This document shows positions 59,938-64,000 of a stretch of 64,000 bases of DNA, piece after piece (position 1 is the first letter of the stretch; each line of letters opens with the position of its first letter). The notes under the pieces were generated by a model. The model was not told where the DNA came from and did no database searches. It saw only the letters and a program-made list of their open reading frames with translations. Position numbers and translations under genes: made by a program. The stretch is from contig NZ_LNYO01000024.1 of NCBI RefSeq assembly GCF_001467895.1, positions 421,102 through 485,101 of the forward strand, given 5' to 3'. This stretch comes from Legionella nautarum (GTDB taxonomy: Bacteria; Pseudomonadota; Gammaproteobacteria; Legionellales; Legionellaceae).

Positions 59938-61443
59938 ATGCATCATTTGCTCAATTTACTGATCTGGTTACCTATCATTGGGGGAGTATTTGTATTTCTC
60001 ACTGGTGATGATAAGAATCCAAATGTATCGCGTTATTTATCGTTGTTTACGGTGATTTTAACGTTACTGATATGCATTCCATTAGTTTCTGGATTCGATG
60101 TTAATACATATAGCATGCAATACATTGAAGAAATTGCATGGATGCCTGCCTTGGGAATTAATTATAGTTTAGGAATCGACGGCTTATCGTTACTTCTTAT
60201 TGTCTTAAGCATTTTCACAACTCTCATTGTGATTCTTGCAACATGGGAGAGTATTGAAACGCGCGTGGGTCAATATATGGCTGCGTTTTTGATTATGCAA
60301 GGTTTATTAGTTGGTGTCTTTTCAGCAATGGATGCCATCGTATTTTATATTTTCTGGGAAGCAACCTTAATCCCAATGTATTTGATCATTGGAATCTGGG
60401 GTTCATCCAACCGAGTTTATGCCGCAATTAAGTTTTTCCTTTATACCTTCCTTGGTTCAGTACTAATGCTTGCCGCATTCTTGTATATGGGATATCAAGC
60501 AGGTAATTTTAAAATCGAAACCTTCTATGCGCTTAAATTAGGTATGACAGCACAAACCCTGATTTTAATTGGTTTTTTCTTTGGCTTTGCGGTAAAAATA
60601 CCGATGTTCCCAGTACATACCTGGTTACCTGATGCCCACACTGAAGCACCGGCCGGTGGTTCTGTTGTGTTAGCAGCAATCTTACTAAAGCTAGGTGCTT
60701 ACGGTTTTATTCGTTTTGCATTACCTATTGTTCCTGATGCTTGTAATAAATACGCGATGGTGATGATTGCTTTGTCACTTATCGCTGTTGTCTACATTGG
60801 TTTGGTAGCTATTATACAAAAGGATATGAAGCGTTTAATCGCCTACTCTTCAATTTCACACATGGGCTTTGTTACTTTGGGATGTTTCGCAATATTTAGT
60901 ATTGCTCATCAATCCAACTTGAATAATGCGGGACTAGTGCTTGAAGGTGCCATTGTGGTTATTGTTTCCCATGCATTCGTTTCCAGCGGTCTCTTTGCAG
61001 GAGTTGGCTATATCTACGATCGGCTACACTCTCGACAAATCAAAGACATGGGTGGCCTTGTCAACACAATGCCAATCTTTGCGTCCTTTTTTATGCTTTT
61101 TGCAATGGCGAATGCTGGTCTACCAGGGACTTCGGGCTTCGTCGGAGAATTTATGGTTATTCTAGGAAGTCTTAAATCAAATTTCTGGATTGCTTTTTGG
61201 GCAGCAACCACACTGATTACCGGAGCGGCCTATACGCTATGGATGTATAAGCGGGTAATTTTTGGCCCTATTGCTAATGAAAAAGTTGCAAAATTAAAGG
61301 ATCTTTCTGGCTTTGAAATATCTGCTTATGCATTGTTAGCCTTTATGGTTATAGCATTAGGTGTCTATCCAAAGCCTATGTTGGATTATGTGCATCAGAC
61401 CGTAAGTCATACGCTTGCACAGGCAGATAAATCAAAACTATAA
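59938..61443 (+). CDS. nuoM: NADH-quinone oxidoreductase subunit M
   Basis: A 501-aa antiporter-like pump subunit. FYIFWEATLIPMYLIIGIWG and HTWLPDAHTEAPAGGSVVLA are typical, with channel lysines in the following helices. Confidence 0.96.
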   Translation: MHHLLNLLIWLPIIGGVFVFLTGDDKNPNVSRYLSLFTVILTLLICIPLVSGFDVNTYSMQYIEEIAWMPALGINYSLGIDGLSLLLIVLSIFTTLIVILATWESIETRVGQYMAAFLIMQGLLVGVFSAMDAIVFYIFWEATLIPMYLIIGIWGSSNRVYAAIKFFLYTFLGSVLMLAAFLYMGYQAGNFKIETFYALKLGMTAQTLILIGFFFGFAVKIPMFPVHTWLPDAHTEAPAGGSVVLAAILLKLGAYGFIRFALPIVPDACNKYAMVMIALSLIAVVYIGLVAIIQKDMKRLIAYSSISHMGFVTLGCFAIFSIAHQSNLNNAGLVLEGAIVVIVSHAFVSSGLFAGVGYIYDRLHSRQIKDMGGLVNTMPIFASFFMLFAMANAGLPGTSGFVGEFMVILGSLKSNFWIAFWAATTLITGAAYTLWMYKRVIFGPIANEKVAKLKDLSGFEISAYALLAFMVIALGVYPKPMLDYVHQTVSHTLAQADKSKL

Positions 61444-61473
61444 AATAACTTCAGGTTGAAAGGTTAAACAAAC

Positions 61474-62928
61474 ATGACGATAGCATTACTTGAAAATGTA
61501 CATATTGCATTACCAGAGATGATTATATTGGTTACGGCTTGTGTTGCCTTGCTTGCTGAGCTTTTTTTTCGTCATCGTATTCCAGCAATTACTCTAACAT
61601 GCGCGACAATAGGATTGGCACTAGCAACCTGTGTTAGTTTGCTATTTATAGGTAGTTTTAAAACGGTAATTTTAGGTGGTCTATTTATTAGTGATGATCT
61701 TGCTCAACTAATGAAAGTATTCATTTATATCTCTGTGTTTTTGAGCTTCTTCTACTCAAGATATTATATCATTGAGCGCCAAATGCCTGAGGGTGATTAT
61801 TATGTCCTTGGGCTGTTTTCAACTCTTGGAATGATGATACTGGTTTCCGCGCATTCTTTACTGACAATCTATTTAGGCTTGGAACTATTATCTCTTCCAA
61901 TTTATGCTATGACAGCAATTCGTCGTAGCAATAGTGATGCGAGTGAAGCTGCTTTAAAGTATTTTGTTATGGGAGCTATCGCATCAGGAATGTTGCTTTA
62001 TGGGATGTCACTTCTTTATGGAGCGACCGGCAAGCTTGAGCTTACTGAAATTGCTAATACGATTTCTAGTAATGGCATACAACAGCAGGGCGCCTTATTA
62101 ACCTTTGCCTTAGTTTTTCTTATTGCCGGTATTGGATTTAAACTAGCATCAATCCCTTTTCACATGTGGGCTCCTGATGTTTATCAAGGTGCTCCAACGG
62201 CAGTGACCTTATTCATTGGTACTGCGACTAAAATTGCGGCTCTAGGTATGGCAATGCGTATACTAATCTTAGGTTTTGGTCTACCTGGTTTGATAGAACA
62301 ATGGCAACAACTTTTATTAGTAATGGCTTTACTATCAACAGGTTTAGGTAATCTATTTGCAGTGATACAAAATAATATAAAGCGTCTTCTTGCTTATTCA
62401 GCTATTGCACATATAGGTTATTCTTTATTCGGACTTTTGTCTGCTACGCCTGAAGGATATGCTGCTGCTCTCTATTATGTATTAATTTACTCACTCATGA
62501 GCGCCGCTGCTTTTGGTTTAGTCATATTGATGTCAAATAAAGGATTGGAAATCGAGAACGTTGACGATCTTAAAGGATTAAATAAAAGAAATCCGTGGCT
62601 AGCGTTTATGATGTTGATTGTTATGTTTTCCATGGCGGGTGTGCCACCAACCGCCGGCTTCGTCGTTAAGCTATTAGTTTTAAAGGCGTTAGTTGATGTT
62701 AATCTAACATGGGTCGCGGTTCTTGGTCTTTTCTTTGCGGTCGTTGGTGCTTATTATTATTTGCGCATTGTTAAAGTGATGTACTTTGATGAAGCAGCCG
62801 ATAGTACGCCAGTTAGACTTTCAACTCCAATGAATATGGTCTATTCAATTAATTGTCTTGCTTTACTGTATTTTGGAATATTCCCTTCAGCTTTAATGAC
62901 TGCTTGTACGAATGCTTTTTCAGGTTAA
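61474..62928 (+). CDS. nuoN: NADH-quinone oxidoreductase subunit N
   Basis: A 484-aa antiporter-like pump subunit, last of the 14-gene nuo operon. Diagnostic parts are [39 protein letters not shown] and [11 protein letters not shown]. Confidence 0.96.
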   Translation: MTIALLENVHIALPEMIILVTACVALLAELFFRHRIPAITLTCATIGLALATCVSLLFIGSFKTVILGGLFISDDLAQLMKVFIYISVFLSFFYSRYYIIERQMPEGDYYVLGLFSTLGMMILVSAHSLLTIYLGLELLSLPIYAMTAIRRSNSDASEAALKYFVMGAIASGMLLYGMSLLYGATGKLELTEIANTISSNGIQQQGALLTFALVFLIAGIGFKLASIPFHMWAPDVYQGAPTAVTLFIGTATKIAALGMAMRILILGFGLPGLIEQWQQLLLVMALLSTGLGNLFAVIQNNIKRLLAYSAIAHIGYSLFGLLSATPEGYAAALYYVLIYSLMSAAAFGLVILMSNKGLEIENVDDLKGLNKRNPWLAFMMLIVMFSMAGVPPTAGFVVKLLVLKALVDVNLTWVAVLGLFFAVVGAYYYLRIVKVMYFDEAADSTPVRLSTPMNMVYSINCLALLYFGIFPSALMTACTNAFSG

Positions 62929-63188
62929 GAATAGGCGCCGGGCCTCAATAACCTAGGTTGGGCCCGACGACATAATCTATAGAAACAGTCATCATTAAAA
63001 TTTTTTTGCTCCCATATAATCTTGTAATGCCAAGACCCGGCTTATCTCAACTGAATGTTTTCTAGAATTGTCAACCTACGTTGACTGGGATCTATCACTA
63101 TTTGGGTATTGTACTTCGTTGTGAAATGATTTTCTGTGTGTATAAAGATGGCCACAAAAAGGAATTCCACATTAACCAATAAAAAAAC
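62929..63188. other. Intergenic region after the nuo operon
   Basis: About 260 bases. A CGGGCC...GGCCCG hairpin with an imperfect inner CCTAGGTT pairing (around 62940-62970) may terminate nuo. I see no gene before the tRNA promoter. Confidence 0.4.
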
Positions 63189-63217
63189 TTGATAAGTTCA
63201 AGAAGGGTGAGTATACT
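63189..63217 (+). promoter_or_regulatory. tRNA-fMet promoter
   Basis: TTGATA (63189-63194), exactly 17 bases, then TATACT (63212-63217). A TGCCC discriminator follows, the C-rich start region typical of stringently controlled stable-RNA promoters. The tRNA begins 13 bases after the -10. Confidence 0.8.
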
Positions 63218-63230
63218 TGCCCTCAGTTGA

Positions 63231-63307
<77 letters not shown>

Positions 63308-63315
63308 ATTTTATT

Positions 63316-63338
63316 AAACCCCATTATTGGGGTTTTTT
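63316..63338 (+). terminator. Terminator after tRNA-fMet
   Basis: AACCCC-ATTATT-GGGGTT followed by TTTT, nine bases after the tRNA. Confidence 0.85.
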
Positions 63339-63464
63339 ATTATGTTTTTTTCGGTAGTTTTGGGTACTACCAGATTCATCAAGATGACTCGTTAAAGATA
63401 ATCATTTCGAAAAAGGGTGCCTGAATCTAGTTTAGATTTAGAAATGCCGACTAATGAGTAGGTT

Positions 63465-63911
63465 ATGATACGAAACGAAATTGAAGCGATGTTAATGCCT
63501 CTTGTTGAAGATCTTGGATATGAATTGTGGGGATGCGAATATTTGTCACAAGGTAAACATTCTCTACTACGTATTTACATCGATAAAGAGGATGGCATTA
63601 ACATTGATGATTGTGAACGAGTAAGTAAACAAATAAGCGCATTCCTGGATGTTGAAGACCCTATTCCGGGTAACTATAGCTTGGAGATTTCTTCTCCCGG
63701 CATACCGCGTCCTCTATTTTATAAAGAACAATATAAGCGATATCTAGGACAGGATGTTCAAGTTAAACTGTTCAAACCGGTCAATGGTAGTCGTAAATTT
63801 ACGGGTACTATTTTAGATGTAAGTGAAGATGTATTGATACTACAAATGGGTGAAGAAAAGATAGAAATACCATTTACCCATGTAGTAAAAGCAAACTTGA
63901 TAGGTGAGTGA
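63465..63911 (+). CDS. rimP: Ribosome maturation factor RimP
   Basis: A 148-aa protein for 30S subunit maturation. LMPLVEDLGYELWGCEYL, LRIYIDKEDGINIDDCERVSKQIS and YSLEISSPGIPRPL are typical. Followed 10 bases later by nusA, the conserved rimP-nusA-infB order. Confidence 0.96.
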   Translation: MIRNEIEAMLMPLVEDLGYELWGCEYLSQGKHSLLRIYIDKEDGINIDDCERVSKQISAFLDVEDPIPGNYSLEISSPGIPRPLFYKEQYKRYLGQDVQVKLFKPVNGSRKFTGTILDVSEDVLILQMGEEKIEIPFTHVVKANLIGE

Positions 63912-63921
63912 GAGGCGAACA

Positions 63922-64000
63922 ATGAGCAAAGAATTGTTATTAGTTGCTGAGGCATTATCCAACGAGAAAGGTGTGAGCAAAGAAGTTGTTTTGCAAGCGA
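63922..64000 (+). CDS. nusA: Transcription factor NusA (5' end only)
   Basis: The window ends 26 codons into this gene. MSKELLLVAEALSNEKGVSK matches the NusA N-terminus, and it directly follows rimP. Function: pausing, termination and antitermination. Confidence 0.9.
   Translation, partial: MSKELLLVAEALSNEKGVSKEVVLQA

Overview
The window is chromosomal DNA of a gammaproteobacterium that I read as a Legionella species (family Legionellaceae), probably not L. pneumophila itself. The base composition is AT-rich. It carries recognisable Legionella signature genes: the vacuolar iron-transport effector mavN, the secreted aminopeptidase lapA and the iron-regulated siderophore-type gene frgA. It also holds the gammaproteobacterial housekeeping block yhbY / rlmE-ftsH-folP-glmM-tpiA-secG-tRNA-Leu / nuoA-N / tRNA-fMet-rimP-nusA. 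All identifications come from reading motifs and gene order; no database search was possible.

Layout. 1-880 is repeat-rich, nearly gene-free DNA: a gene remnant, a 212-bp element with 33-bp perfect terminal inverted repeats, and two ~110-bp direct repeats. 887-7371 holds brnQ with an unannotated valine-rich leader peptide and promoter, a divergent XRE-cupin regulator/BenE transporter pair with twin operators, a tubulin-tyrosine-ligase-like protein and small secreted or uncharacterised proteins. 7517-16766 holds hslO, rep, mavN (with Fur box), two lipid-linked-sugar glycosyltransferases and lapA. 17246-23413 is an unusual island: mqnC, divergent mqnA, a radical SAM protein with a non-standard cysteine motif, an aminofutalosine-deaminase-like amidohydrolase and a type I DAHP synthase. 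23478-28617 holds the yeaG-yeaH-spoVR stress operon. 28746-41260 holds pepN-aroE, a solute-binding protein, a patatin, a candidate effector, a POT peptide transporter, hda-pgsA-like genes and frgA. 41604-64000 is the core housekeeping block with the complete 14-gene NADH dehydrogenase I operon.

How the parts connect. Iron is a recurrent theme: mavN and frgA each have a near-consensus Fur box placed inside the promoter. The futalosine-type island starts from chorismate and brings its own DAHP synthase, so it looks like a self-contained chorismate-to-(amino)futalosine route. It lacks recognisable mqnE, mqnB and mqnD, and its central radical SAM enzyme is not the usual MqnE type. This is my best candidate for an undescribed system. 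The second is the peptide-leader control of brnQ.
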